Shown in pieces: positions 1 through 6,967 of a stretch of DNA of 22,715 nt. How positions within the stretch are numbered: position 1 is the first letter of the stretch; each line of letters starts with the position of its first letter. Source of the stretch: a virus. Below the pieces are notes generated by a model that was not told where the DNA came from, searched no databases, and worked only from the letters and a program-made list of their open reading frames with translations. The translations under genes were made by a program, and so were the position numbers. Location of the stretch: positions 1-22,715 of the IMG/VR virus record IMGVR_UViG_3300030380_001392; one strand, written 5' to 3'.

Positions 1-396
1 ATACTGACAGAGCAACAAAAGATGTTCGTTCAGAACTTTAGTCAAACAGGTAATGCAACTCAGTCTGCTATTAAGGCTGGATATAGTGTCAAGACAGCAG
101 AACAACAGGGCTACGAACTAAAGAATAAACTAGCCAATGAGATAGAAACAGCTACTAAAAAGCTGATTTCAAGTGCAGTACCAATGGCAGTACACAAATT
201 ACAGGAGCTAGTAGAAGACCCGAAGGTTAGTGCATCTGTAAAACTGGGTGCAATCAATTCAATCTTGGATAGAACTGGTTATCAAACAGTTCACAAAGTT
301 GAAAATGTAACTAATCAAAGAAGCGAAGAGGAGTTGGAAGCAGAGCTAAAAACCCTTTTGTCTGGTTTGATGGTTGGACCTAGTAATGTTAACTAA
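1..396 (+). CDS. terS: Terminase small subunit (5' end outside window)
   Basis: This is the DNA-recognition subunit of the packaging motor, which selects phage DNA for the large subunit. The frame is open from base 1 and reads LTEQQKMFVQNFSQTGNATQ, followed by SAIKAGYS. This is the characteristic N-terminal helix-turn-helix signature of the Terminase_2 family (PF03592): LTxxQxxFVxxY, then GNATxAAxxAGYS. The first ATG in the window (22) falls inside that motif, so the true start lies upstream and the gene is only cut by the window edge. About 131 residues are visible, close to the size of short family members. The C-terminal part is charged (SEEELEAELKTLLSGL), as expected for an oligomerisation or TerL-contact tail. 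It is followed after 5 nt by the methyltransferase gene and then terL, so it belongs to the packaging operon. Confidence 0.85.
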   Translation: MLTEQQKMFVQNFSQTGNATQSAIKAGYSVKTAEQQGYELKNKLANEIETATKKLISSAVPMAVHKLQELVEDPKVSASVKLGAINSILDRTGYQTVHKVENVTNQRSEEELEAELKTLLSGLMVGPSNVN

Positions 397-401
397 AGTT
401 A

Positions 402-947
402 ATGAGTGAATTGATATTAGATTTGCCTAATAAAAAATACAATACTATAGTTATAGACCCTCCATGGAAAATATCAATGTCAGGGAAAATAAAACATAGA
501 CCTAATAAAAAAACAAAATTAGACTATGAAACAATGACTTTAGAGGAAATAAAATCTATACCAATATACAAAATTGCTAATACTGGTTGCCATGTTTATT
601 GTTGGACTACTAATAAAATGCTAAAGGAAACCTTTGAAGTGTTAGAATCATGGAATGTTAATTATCATTTAACTTTAGTTTGGACAAAACCAACTGGAAT
701 GATGCCTTGTTTTGGATATAAATTTGCTACTGAATTTTGTTTGTTAGGTTTTTTTGGTAAACCTATGCAAAAATTTACAAATATGGGTAAATTAAATTGG
801 ATAGAAAAAATGCCACAAAAACCACATTCAACTAAACCACAAGAATTTTATGATTTAATTAGAAAAATGTCCCCAAAAAATTATTTTGAAATGTTTGCTC
901 GTAAACAACGAAGTGATTGGGATGTTTGGGGAAATGAAATTGAGTGA
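402..947 (+). CDS. MT-A70 family adenine methyltransferase
   Basis: This is a predicted S-adenosylmethionine-dependent N6-adenine methyltransferase of the MT-A70 type (PF05063). The catalytic DPPW motif sits at residues 19-22 (NTIVIDPPW). The C-terminus carries the family-typical ARKQRSDWDVWGNE (compare ARxxRxGWDxWGNE). The protein has 181 residues, near the short end for phage members, and looks intact. It lies between terS and terL, starts 5 nt after terS with no clear Shine-Dalgarno, and its last codons overlap the terL start. Its codons appear more A/T-ending than those of terL, which may mark a separately acquired gene. Likely roles are modification of phage DNA against host restriction or marking DNA for packaging. 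The substrate (DNA rather than RNA) is inferred from the phage setting. Confidence 0.85.
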   Translation: MSELILDLPNKKYNTIVIDPPWKISMSGKIKHRPNKKTKLDYETMTLEEIKSIPIYKIANTGCHVYCWTTNKMLKETFEVLESWNVNYHLTLVWTKPTGMMPCFGYKFATEFCLLGFFGKPMQKFTNMGKLNWIEKMPQKPHSTKPQEFYDLIRKMSPKNYFEMFARKQRSDWDVWGNEIE

Positions 948-2358
948 ACAACTAGAAAGAGCAGTAGAGATAGCCAAAGAACTTGAAAGGCGAAAGGCTT
1001 TGAATCGTTTAAAGCACTATGAGCCGTATGAATACCAAACTAAGTTCCATAATACAGTAGCATCTCAGAGATTACTTATGGCTGGTAACAGAATAGGTAA
1101 GTCTTTTTGTGGTGCAATGGAGATGGCCTACCATTTGACTGGTAAATACCCAGACTGGTGGAAAGGTCGCAAGTTTTCAAAGCCAATCAGAGCCTGGGCA
1201 GGTGGTTCATCTAACGAAACTACCAGAGATATCTGTCAAAAAGAACTATTAGGGCAGCCAGATGACCCTACTGCTAGAGGAACTGGCTCAATACCCTTTG
1301 ATGACATAGGAGAAGCTACAAGAAAGCCAGGTGTACCAAATGCACATAACTCAGTAGTTGTAAGACATAAATCTGGGGGGTGGTCAAGACTAGCATTTAA
1401 GGCATATGAGATGGGTAAAGAAAAATGGATGGGTGAAGCTGTAGATGTGGTCTGGCTAGACGAAGAACCACCAGGTCCTATCTATAGTCAGGCACTAACA
1501 AGGACTGCTGACAGGGCAGGAATGGTGTTTATGACCTTTACTCCAGAAAATGGCATGACTGAAACAGTTGCACAGTTTGTAAACAACTTAAAACCAGGAC
1601 AAGCACTACAACAAGCTGGGTGGGATGATGCACCTCACATGACAAAAGAAGTAAGAGAGCAGATATTAGCTGCATTACCACCACACGAAAGAAAAATGAG
1701 AGAACAAGGTATACCACAACTAGGTTCTGGTCTTGTATTTCCTGTAGCAGAAGATGAAATAGTATGCGACCCAATAGATATTCCTACACATTGGCCAAGA
1801 CTTTGTGGATTAGACTTTGGTTGGAATCACCCAACAGCTGCTGTGTGGATAGCTTGGGATAGAGATGCAGATATAGCATATATTTACGATACTTATGCAC
1901 TACGACAAGAATCTGTACCTATTCATGCAAGTGCAATCAAAGCAAGAGGCAACTGGATTCCTGTTATATGGCCAATGGACGGCAGACAAGCTGACAAAGG
2001 TTCTGGTAAATCACTTACTGAGCAGTATAGAACAGAAGGTGTGAACATGACAAAGGAACATTTTAGTAATCCACCAGCACAAGGACAGAAAGAAGGTTCA
2101 GGTGGTGTGTCAGTCGAAGCTGGTATTATGGAAATGTATACTAGAATGAAAACAAAACGATTGAAAATATTTAAAAATCAAGATAAACTTTTACAAGAAT
2201 TAAGAATGTATCATAGGAAAGATGGTAAGATTGTTCCTATAAATGATGATGTAATATCAGCTATGAGATACTGTGTTATGTCATTAAGAAAAGCAAGGGT
2301 CAAGAATTACGAACCTACCTATATACAAGCTGATTCGGAGTTTAGTATTTTTGCATGA
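934..2358 (+). CDS. terL: Terminase large subunit
   Basis: This is the packaging ATPase and nuclease that drives DNA into the prohead and cuts the concatemer. With the start at 934 the protein has 474 residues. It shows a Walker A-type loop GNRIGKS (about 51-57), a Walker B strand VVWLDEE (about 172-178), and an RNase H-like nuclease domain with candidate metal-binding acidic residues D294 (GLDFGWNHP), D349 (WPMDGRQAD) and D438/D439 (NDDVISAMRY). This pattern is typical of T7-like terminases. In-frame alternatives are TTG 886 and ATG 922. ATG 934 is preferred because the N-terminus then begins MKLSEQLERA and it overlaps the methyltransferase stop by 14 nt; GGGG at 928-931 is close for a Shine-Dalgarno. 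The start is therefore less certain than the function. The stop overlaps the next gene as ATGA. Confidence 0.93.
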   Translation: MKLSEQLERAVEIAKELERRKALNRLKHYEPYEYQTKFHNTVASQRLLMAGNRIGKSFCGAMEMAYHLTGKYPDWWKGRKFSKPIRAWAGGSSNETTRDICQKELLGQPDDPTARGTGSIPFDDIGEATRKPGVPNAHNSVVVRHKSGGWSRLAFKAYEMGKEKWMGEAVDVVWLDEEPPGPIYSQALTRTADRAGMVFMTFTPENGMTETVAQFVNNLKPGQALQQAGWDDAPHMTKEVREQILAALPPHERKMREQGIPQLGSGLVFPVAEDEIVCDPIDIPTHWPRLCGLDFGWNHPTAAVWIAWDRDADIAYIYDTYALRQESVPIHASAIKARGNWIPVIWPMDGRQADKGSGKSLTEQYRTEGVNMTKEHFSNPPAQGQKEGSGGVSVEAGIMEMYTRMKTKRLKIFKNQDKLLQELRMYHRKDGKIVPINDDVISAMRYCVMSLRKARVKNYEPTYIQADSEFSIFA

Positions 2359-2627
2359 GGAAAGAACACAAAAACCCAAAGGGTGGATTAACAGCAGCAG
2401 GTCGTAGATTCTTTAAAAAAAAAGAAGGAGCTAATTTAAAAGCACCTGTAAAGTCTGGTACAAATCCTAGAAGAGTTTCTTTTGCTGCAAGGTTTGGTGC
2501 AATGGCTGGAGCATTAAAAGATAAAAAGGGAAGGCCAACAAGACTTAAACTTGCATTAAAGGCATGGGGATTTGGAAGTAAAGAAGCTGCAAGAAATTTT
2601 GCAAAAAGACACAAGAAGAAAAAGTAG
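2355..2627 (+). CDS. Small basic phage protein (DUF6321-like)
   Basis: A 90-residue, very basic protein with 19 Lys, 10 Arg and only four acidic residues, ending in HKKKK. The pattern NPKGGLTAAGR, then NLKAPVKSGTNPRR, FAARFGAM and LKAWGFGSKEAA recurs in many phage and metagenomic small proteins and matches what I recall of the DUF6321 family. Its role is unknown. It starts on the ATGA overlap with terL and heads a run of similar small genes between terL and the portal, a position that suggests a head or DNA-associated role. The charge would suit nucleic-acid binding, but no recognised DNA-binding fold is visible. The existence of the gene is well supported by tight packing and conserved motifs; the function is inference. 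Confidence 0.75.
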   Translation: MRKEHKNPKGGLTAAGRRFFKKKEGANLKAPVKSGTNPRRVSFAARFGAMAGALKDKKGRPTRLKLALKAWGFGSKEAARNFAKRHKKKK

Positions 2628-2639
2628 GAGGAATACATT

Positions 2640-2774
2640 ATGCCAATGGGTAAAGGAACATACGGAAGCAAAGCAGGTAGACCAAAGAAAAAGAATGGTG
2701 GACTTACTAAGAAACAAAAGACATTACCACCAGCTTTGAAGAAAAAGATTGCAATGTCTAAGAAGAAAAAGTAA
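2640..2774 (+). CDS. 44-aa lysine-rich microprotein
   Basis: A very short gene encoding 44 residues: MPMGKGTYGSKAGRPKKK, a glycine/lysine linker, then a C-terminus ending MSKKKK. It has 15 Lys, 1 Arg and no acidic residue at all, so it is a polycation. A perfect AGGAGG site at 2626-2631 lies 8 nt upstream of the ATG, and the stop shares a base with the next ATG (TAATG at 2772-2776), so it is almost certainly translated. The opening GKGTYGSKxGRP resembles short proteins common in marine and gut phages. The GRPKKK stretch is AT-hook-like (a GRP core flanked by Lys), which would fit minor-groove binding, but that reading rests on the motif alone. Function unknown. Confidence 0.72.
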   Translation: MPMGKGTYGSKAGRPKKKNGGLTKKQKTLPPALKKKIAMSKKKK

Positions 2775-2956
2775 TGGCAAGAAAATTTAAGAAGGTTGCT
2801 AAGACAAAGGGTGGTGTACCAAAAAAATATGTAGCTGGTGCAAAGAACCCAAAGAAGCGAGAAGCTGAAATAAAAAGAACTCGTAAACTCTACAAAGCAG
2901 GAAAGCTAACTCCTGCTATGATGGATAAGATTAGTAAGCAAAGGAGTAGAGGATAA
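2774..2956 (+). CDS. 60-aa lysine-rich protein (DUF5872-like)
   Basis: This protein has 60 residues, with 16 Lys, 6 Arg and three acidic residues, and no hydrophobic segment. Its core, PKKYVAGAKNPKKREAEIKR, is followed by TRKLYKAGKLTPAMMDKISK. This resembles a small family found in phages and giant viruses that I recall as DUF5872 (PKKYLxGL...RxAEIxRxxKxY). The family has no established role. It begins on the single-base TAATG overlap with the preceding microprotein and ends on another TAATG with the next gene, so it is read as part of a translationally coupled string. A nucleic-acid or virion association is possible from charge and location only. Confidence 0.72.
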   Translation: MARKFKKVAKTKGGVPKKYVAGAKNPKKREAEIKRTRKLYKAGKLTPAMMDKISKQRSRG

Positions 2957-3192
2957 TGGCAGTAAAAAAGAAAACAGGAAAGTATTCAGGAATATCTGGT
3001 TCTTCTAGGTTTTCAAAGTCTAAATTAGATGCTGTGTATAAAAGAGGTCTTGGTGCTTACTATAGTTCAGGTTCAAGACCAAAGACATCTGCTCATGCTT
3101 GGGCTATGGGTAGAGTTAAAAGTTTTGTAACAGGCAAAGGTGGAGCTAGGAAAGCAGATGCAGATTTATTAAAAGGAAGGAAGAAAAAATAA
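2956..3192 (+). CDS. 78-aa basic protein (DUF5824-like)
   Basis: A 78-residue basic protein (15 Lys, 6 Arg, three Asp). The central motif KLDAVYKRGLGAYYSSGSRP continues KTSAHAWAMGRVKSFVTGKGGAR and KADADL. This matches a family recurrent in phages and large DNA viruses that I recall as DUF5824, in which the same Y-K-R-G-x-x-A-Y-x-S-S-G-S-R-P and ADxDL features recur. No biochemical role is established. It is joined by TAATG junctions to both neighbours and ends in RKKK like its neighbours. Because related sequences occur in unrelated viruses next to packaging or head genes, a virion or packaging accessory role is a reasonable guess, not a demonstrated one. Confidence 0.75.
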   Translation: MAVKKKTGKYSGISGSSRFSKSKLDAVYKRGLGAYYSSGSRPKTSAHAWAMGRVKSFVTGKGGARKADADLLKGRKKK

Positions 3193-3482
3193 TGGGTAGA
3201 GCAAGAGCAGTTACATCTCCAATAACAAAAACAATTTCAAAAACTATAAGTGCAGTAAAAGCTGGGGTTAGAAGTGCAGTACAAGCTGTTACAAAAGATG
3301 TAAAAGTACCTGATGCAAAAAAACTACAAGCTGCAACTACACAAAAAAAAACTACATTAGGACAAAAAGCACCAGCTGCTACTTCACCATTTAGTGCAGC
3401 TGCAGCAAATCCATTATTAGCAACAGGAACAGCAGGAATAGAAGAAAAAGCAAGGACACGAAAATCTATTTTAGGTGCATGA
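3192..3482 (+). CDS. 96-aa Ala/Thr/Lys-rich protein, unknown function
   Basis: I do not recognise a family. The 96 residues are rich in Ala, Thr and Lys, with almost no aromatic residues or cysteine, so the chain is probably extended or disordered. An amphipathic start (SPITKTISKTISAVKAGVRS) is followed by repeats of A-rich and T/K-rich sequence. The last residues, ARTRKSILGA, resemble the C-terminal RxSxLG-type ends seen on other small phage proteins next to portal genes, and compare loosely with SFLGSG near the end of the protein at 3898. It begins on TAATG with the preceding basic gene and ends in an ATG/TGA overlap with the acetyltransferase. The real-gene call rests on coupling and continuity of the operon. 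Confidence 0.6.
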   Translation: MGRARAVTSPITKTISKTISAVKAGVRSAVQAVTKDVKVPDAKKLQAATTQKKTTLGQKAPAATSPFSAAAANPLLATGTAGIEEKARTRKSILGA

Positions 3483-3907
3483 TGATACAAGTTACAAGTG
3501 ATGATAAATGGAGAACAAAATGTTTTGAGTGGATAAAGCCAAAAGCTCATATTCATTCTAATGACGATAAGTATTCTTTTCTAGGAATTATAGAAGATGA
3601 TGAAATATTAGGTGTTATATTGTTTTCAGATTATGATGGTAATAATATTTTTGTTCATACAGCACTTGATACTCCAAGAGCTTGTAATAGAAGAGTTATT
3701 AGATTAATGTTTGATTATATATTCAATCAAGCAAATTGTTCAAGAGCAACAGCGACTTGTGATAATAATTATGATAGAATAAAGAAGTTGATAGAAGGTC
3801 TTGGATTTGAGAAAGAGGGAGTTCTAAAACGAATGATGCAGATAGAAAATAAATATGTAGACTGTGCTGTGTATGGTTTGCTAAAGGAGAATTGCAAATG
3901 GGTATGA
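3479..3907 (+). CDS. GNAT-type acetyltransferase
   Basis: A predicted acyl-CoA N-acyltransferase of the GNAT superfamily, 142 residues. It shows a central strand pair (FLGIIEDDEILGVILFSDY, about 34-52), a segment TPRACNRRVIRLMFDYIF where the acetyl-CoA loop is expected, a second strand RATATCDNNYDR and the RimJ/RimL-like signature LGFEKEGVLKR (108-118). The usual Q/RxxGxG/A loop is degenerate here (R-A-C-N-R), as in some phage GNATs, so activity is not certain. The gene starts at ATG 3479, overlapping the previous stop; ATG 3482 is equally possible. It sits between lysine-rich small proteins and the portal. The substrate is unknown: protein N-termini, lysines or small amines are all possible. 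The 3' end overlaps the next gene by 10 nt. Confidence 0.7.
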   Translation: MMIQVTSDDKWRTKCFEWIKPKAHIHSNDDKYSFLGIIEDDEILGVILFSDYDGNNIFVHTALDTPRACNRRVIRLMFDYIFNQANCSRATATCDNNYDRIKKLIEGLGFEKEGVLKRMMQIENKYVDCAVYGLLKENCKWV

Positions 3908-4113
3908 AGCCTAGTGTTCCAAAACCACCAAAACCTGACACTCGTTTGGTAGATATGGAAATAGCAGAACAAGAAAAACTACAACAAGAACAAGAAAGAA
4001 GTCTTAAAGTAGCAAGGCAAGGTCGTAGTTTCTTAATACAATCTAGCCCACAAGGTGTTACAGAAGATGCAAATGTTGCAAAATCCTTCTTAGGTTCAGG
4101 AAATAGATATTGA
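3898..4113 (+). CDS. 71-aa portal-proximal small protein, unknown function
   Basis: A 71-residue protein with a proline/lysine-rich start (KPSVPKPPKPD) followed by a Glu/Gln-rich stretch, MEIAEQEKLQQEQERSLKVA, predicted helical or coiled coil, and a Ser/Gly-rich end (SFLGSGNRY). ATG 3898 is chosen over the in-frame TTG 3892 because AAGGAG at 3884-3889 lies 8 nt upstream of it. It overlaps the acetyltransferase by 10 nt, and its stop and the portal start form TGATG. Small proteins of this layout often precede podoviral portal genes and may be head or connector accessories, but I recognise no characterised family. Confidence 0.65.
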   Translation: MGMKPSVPKPPKPDTRLVDMEIAEQEKLQQEQERSLKVARQGRSFLIQSSPQGVTEDANVAKSFLGSGNRY

Positions 4114-5774
4114 TGGATAAATTTGATTATATAAAGAAAAGATTAAACTCTATGCAAGGAGTTAGAGGCACATGGGAAGACCATTGGCAAGAAATATTAG
4201 ACTATGTTATGCCTCGTAAAGCAGATATTGTTACTAAAAGAACTAGAGGAGAGAAGAGAGCAGAGGTTCTTTTTGATTCTACAGCAATTACTGCTAGTAA
4301 TTTACTTGCTGCTAGTTTGCAAGGTACACTAACTTCACCATCTTTACAATGGTTTCACATAAATATTAGAAACAAACAGTTTAATGAGAACAGAGAAGTA
4401 CAACTTTGGTTAGAAGATTCTGCAAATAAAATGTATGATGTCTTTAATCAAAGCAATTTCAACACAGAAGTACACGAACTATATTTAGATTTAGTAACAA
4501 TAGGCACAGGAGCATTGTTTGTAGAAGAAGATAAAAAAGGTTTTCTTGAAGGTGGTATACATTTTTCTACTTTACACATAGCAGAGTTTTACATACAAGA
4601 AAATACAAAAGGGTATGTAGATACTTTATATAGAAAATATAAACTTACTGCAAGACAAGCTGTGCAAGAGTTTGGTATAGATAATGTTGGACAAAAAATA
4701 ACAGAAGCTGTAAAAGACAAACCAGATAAAATGTTTAACTTTATTCATGCTGTTGAACCATTAGAAGATTATGAAAGAAGCATGGGTAAAGCTGAAACAA
4801 AACTACCATTTCATTCTTGTCATGTATGTGAAGAAGATAAAATGGTTGTTAGAGCTGGTGGATATAAAGAGTTCCCGTATCTTGTACCTAGATGGTCAAA
4901 AGCTACAGGAGAAATCTTTGGTCGTTCTCCATCTTACAATGCACTACCAGATATAAAAACTCTAAACAAAGCTGTAGAAATAGGACTTAGAGCTTGGTCA
5001 AAAGCTATTGACCCACCACTATTAGTACAAGATGATGGTGTTATAGGCAGAGTAAGAATGACACCAGGTGGTATTACAGTTGTTAGAAATGATGCAGCAG
5101 TTCAACCATTTCAATCTGGTGCAAACTTTGCATTAACAGATATGAAAGAAAATCAATTAAGACAAGCAATAAGACAAGCATATTATTCTGACCAACTACA
5201 ATTACAAGAAGGACCACAAATGACAGCTACAGAAGTACAAGTAAGATACGAACTTATGCAAAGACTATTAGGTCCTACACTTGGTAGATTTCAGTCAGAG
5301 TTTTTAAATCCTCTTATCGAAAGAGTATTTGGAATAATGTATAGAGCAGATGGTTTTATTGATGCACCAGAAATTGTTATTGGTGAGAGTATTGATGTTG
5401 AATATGTTGGACCATTAGCTCGTTCACAAAGAATGGAAGAAGCAGTAGCAGTAGAAAGATTGTATCAATTAGCTATGCAAGTAGCACAAATAGACCCTAA
5501 TATACTACAAATTATTAATCATGATAAAGCAATAAGGCTTAGAGCAGAGTTGCTTGGTGTACCTAAAACTGTATTGAAAGGTGAAGATGAAGTAGAAGCA
5601 GAAAGAGAAGCTGCAGCCCTGCAACAAATGATGCAACAACAGATGATGGTTGAACAACATCAAGCAGATGTAGCAGCAAAACAAGCTAAGACAGCAACAG
5701 AGTTTGCAAAACCTGAAACAAGAGAGCTTACCGAACAAGCTGTTCAGATAGCTGAAGAGGAAGAAATACAATAA
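4113..5774 (+). CDS. Portal (head-tail connector) protein
   Basis: This is the portal ring subunit at the capsid vertex, through which DNA enters and leaves. Its 553 residues match the T7-like head-tail connector family (PF12236). The N-terminus carries the typical segment RGTWEDHWQEILDYVMPRKA and then LFDSTAITASNLLAASLQG. The middle holds FPYLVPRW and GEIFGRSPSYNALPDIK, and the C-terminal half has MTATEVQVRYE and LGPTLGRFQSEFLNPLIERV, all conserved in these portals. The last ~50 residues are Gln/Glu-rich (LQQMMQQQMMVEQHQADVAA) and probably helical. ATG 4113 in the TGATG overlap is used rather than TTG 4110. The next gene follows by TAATG. Confidence 0.95.
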   Translation: MDKFDYIKKRLNSMQGVRGTWEDHWQEILDYVMPRKADIVTKRTRGEKRAEVLFDSTAITASNLLAASLQGTLTSPSLQWFHINIRNKQFNENREVQLWLEDSANKMYDVFNQSNFNTEVHELYLDLVTIGTGALFVEEDKKGFLEGGIHFSTLHIAEFYIQENTKGYVDTLYRKYKLTARQAVQEFGIDNVGQKITEAVKDKPDKMFNFIHAVEPLEDYERSMGKAETKLPFHSCHVCEEDKMVVRAGGYKEFPYLVPRWSKATGEIFGRSPSYNALPDIKTLNKAVEIGLRAWSKAIDPPLLVQDDGVIGRVRMTPGGITVVRNDAAVQPFQSGANFALTDMKENQLRQAIRQAYYSDQLQLQEGPQMTATEVQVRYELMQRLLGPTLGRFQSEFLNPLIERVFGIMYRADGFIDAPEIVIGESIDVEYVGPLARSQRMEEAVAVERLYQLAMQVAQIDPNILQIINHDKAIRLRAELLGVPKTVLKGEDEVEAEREAAALQQMMQQQMMVEQHQADVAAKQAKTATEFAKPETRELTEQAVQIAEEEEIQ

Positions 5775-6037
5775 TGAAACCAACTTATGGAAATGATGAC
5801 TTAGATGCTGATGTCTTTAATGACACAGCTGAAAAAGATTTAAAACTATTAGCAGGAGACTATAAACAAACTTTTACTTCTAAAGAAGGAGAAAGAGTTT
5901 TACAAGATTTAATGGAAGCCTACTATCACAGGATTTCATTTTCAAGAGACCCCTATGCTACTGCTTACAATGAAGGACAACGAGCAGTAGTTGTCAGAAT
6001 ACTTAATCTTTTAAAGGAGGATAATAATAATGGCTGA
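5774..6037 (+). CDS. Bbp19-like small phage protein
   Basis: This protein has 87 residues. The C-terminal half (ERVLQDLMEAYYH, then FSRDPYATAYNEGQRAVVVR, then ILNLLK) fits the Bbp19-like family found beside portal and scaffold genes of many podoviruses (consensus VLxDLL...F..D...AFxEGxRxVxLRI). The role of the family is not established; its constant position suggests head assembly. It starts on TAATG with the portal and overlaps the scaffold start by 8 nt, so the scaffold's strong Shine-Dalgarno lies inside this gene. Confidence 0.75.
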   Translation: MKPTYGNDDLDADVFNDTAEKDLKLLAGDYKQTFTSKEGERVLQDLMEAYYHRISFSRDPYATAYNEGQRAVVVRILNLLKEDNNNG

Positions 6038-6866
6038 CGAAACAATGACCACCGAACCAACAGATAGCCCACAAACAGAACAAAATTCAGAATCTGTTCT
6101 AGGGTCTGGTTCAGTAGGTGAAAATCAAAACTGGAGGGATAGTTTACCTGAGGAATTGAAGAATGACCCTACTCTACAGAATTACAAGGATGTAGAATCA
6201 TTAGCAAAAACTGTAGTACATCAACAAAAAATGATAGGTAGTAGAATACCTATACCTAAAACTGAAGAGGAAAAGACTGAACTCTATAGTAAATTAGGTA
6301 GACCTGAAGAACCAGGCAAATATGAAGTTGCAGTTCCAGAGGATTATCAACAATTCTTTAGAGAAGAATCAATGAATGAGTTTAGAAGTGTAGCTCATAA
6401 AATAGGTCTTAATAACGAACAAGTACAAGCACTTATGGATTTTCAAATTAATGAAATAAACCATGAGATGCAAGGTGCAGATACACAGCTTAACTCGCAA
6501 AGAGAAGAGATAGAACAAAACCTTAAACAAGAATGGGGTTATGACTACGACAAAAATGTAAAAGCAGCACAAAGAGCCGTACAAGTTTATGGAGATGCTG
6601 AAGTACAAGAATTGTTAAATGGCGAGTTAGGAAACAATCCAGCATTAATTAAGATGTTTGCTAGATTAGGAAAAGAAGTTACAGAAGATATGGCACAAAA
6701 TACACAGAACAACACATTATCTGTTTCTCCATTAGATGCAAAACAAGAGATTGCTAATATTATGAATAATCCAAAGCATCCATATTTTGATGGCAGACAT
6801 AGAGAACATAAAGATGCTGTAGAAAAAATGCGACAACTACACGAAAAAGCATTTGGCACAAGCTGA
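6030..6866 (+). CDS. Putative capsid scaffolding protein
   Basis: The likely internal scaffold on which capsid subunits assemble before packaging. The assignment rests on position (between portal and capsid) and composition: 278 residues, acidic and Gln/Asn/Glu-rich, with a disordered start and long predicted helices. The segment DSLPEELKNDPTLQNYKDVE followed by SLAKTVVHQQKMIGSRIPIP and the PGKYE motif is typical of podoviral scaffold-type proteins. The C-terminal portion has the common DAKQEIANIMNN, HPYFDGRHREH and AVEKMRQLHEKA features, the last being a short basic amphipathic helix that could contact the capsid. AAGGAGG at 6014-6020, 9 nt before the ATG, gives one of the strongest ribosome sites in the window, fitting a protein needed in many copies. 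Confidence 0.82.
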   Translation: MADETMTTEPTDSPQTEQNSESVLGSGSVGENQNWRDSLPEELKNDPTLQNYKDVESLAKTVVHQQKMIGSRIPIPKTEEEKTELYSKLGRPEEPGKYEVAVPEDYQQFFREESMNEFRSVAHKIGLNNEQVQALMDFQINEINHEMQGADTQLNSQREEIEQNLKQEWGYDYDKNVKAAQRAVQVYGDAEVQELLNGELGNNPALIKMFARLGKEVTEDMAQNTQNNTLSVSPLDAKQEIANIMNNPKHPYFDGRHREHKDAVEKMRQLHEKAFGTS

Positions 6867-6882
6867 TTTTTTGTGATATAAT
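6853..6882 (+). promoter_or_regulatory. Sigma70-like promoter for the capsid gene
   Basis: TTGGCA at 6853-6858 (5/6 match to TTGACA) is followed by an 18-nt spacer and a perfect TATAAT at 6877-6882. The -35 box lies in the last codons of the scaffold gene and the -10 box in the only real intergenic gap. Transcription would begin near 6889 and give a leader of about 114 nt before the capsid ATG at 7003. AT-rich DNA produces chance matches, but a near-consensus pair at the one place where a boost for capsid mRNA would be expected is good support. Confidence 0.6.
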
Positions 6883-6892
6883 TTTCGTACCA

Positions 6893-6967
6893 GTTCGCCC
6901 AGTAGGATAACGATATGGTAGCCGTGTGTGGCTATAAACCATAGGTTTCCCTTTTTGGATAAAAACC
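6893..6967 (+). promoter_or_regulatory. Structured 5' leader of capsid mRNA (tandem bulged hairpins)
   Basis: The capsid leader can fold into consecutive hairpins. The clearest one pairs TATGG (6914-6918) with CCATA (6939-6943) and TAGCC (6919-6923) with GGCTA (6930-6934), giving 10 pairs with a GTGTGT loop and a 4-nt TAAA bulge on the 3' side. Directly after it, GGTT (6944-6947) pairs with AACC (6964-6967) and TCC (6948-6950) with GGA (6957-6959), again with a TAAA bulge (6960-6963) on the 3' side. A weaker stem pairs GTT 6893-6895 with AAC 6909-6911. The capsid Shine-Dalgarno GGAGGA (6990-6995) lies unpaired downstream. Possible roles are mRNA stability, translational control or protein binding. 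A weak terminator is an alternative, since a T-rich stretch follows the first hairpin. Confidence 0.5.

Noticed and set aside
886-933. TerL start at TTG 886
   Set aside because: It would overlap the methyltransferase by 62 nt and add residues that merely shadow that gene's conserved C-terminus. ATG 934 gives a normal N-terminus.
4771-4956. A 61-codon + strand frame inside the portal gene
   Set aside because: Wholly inside the portal coding region, with no ribosome site and no recognisable motif.
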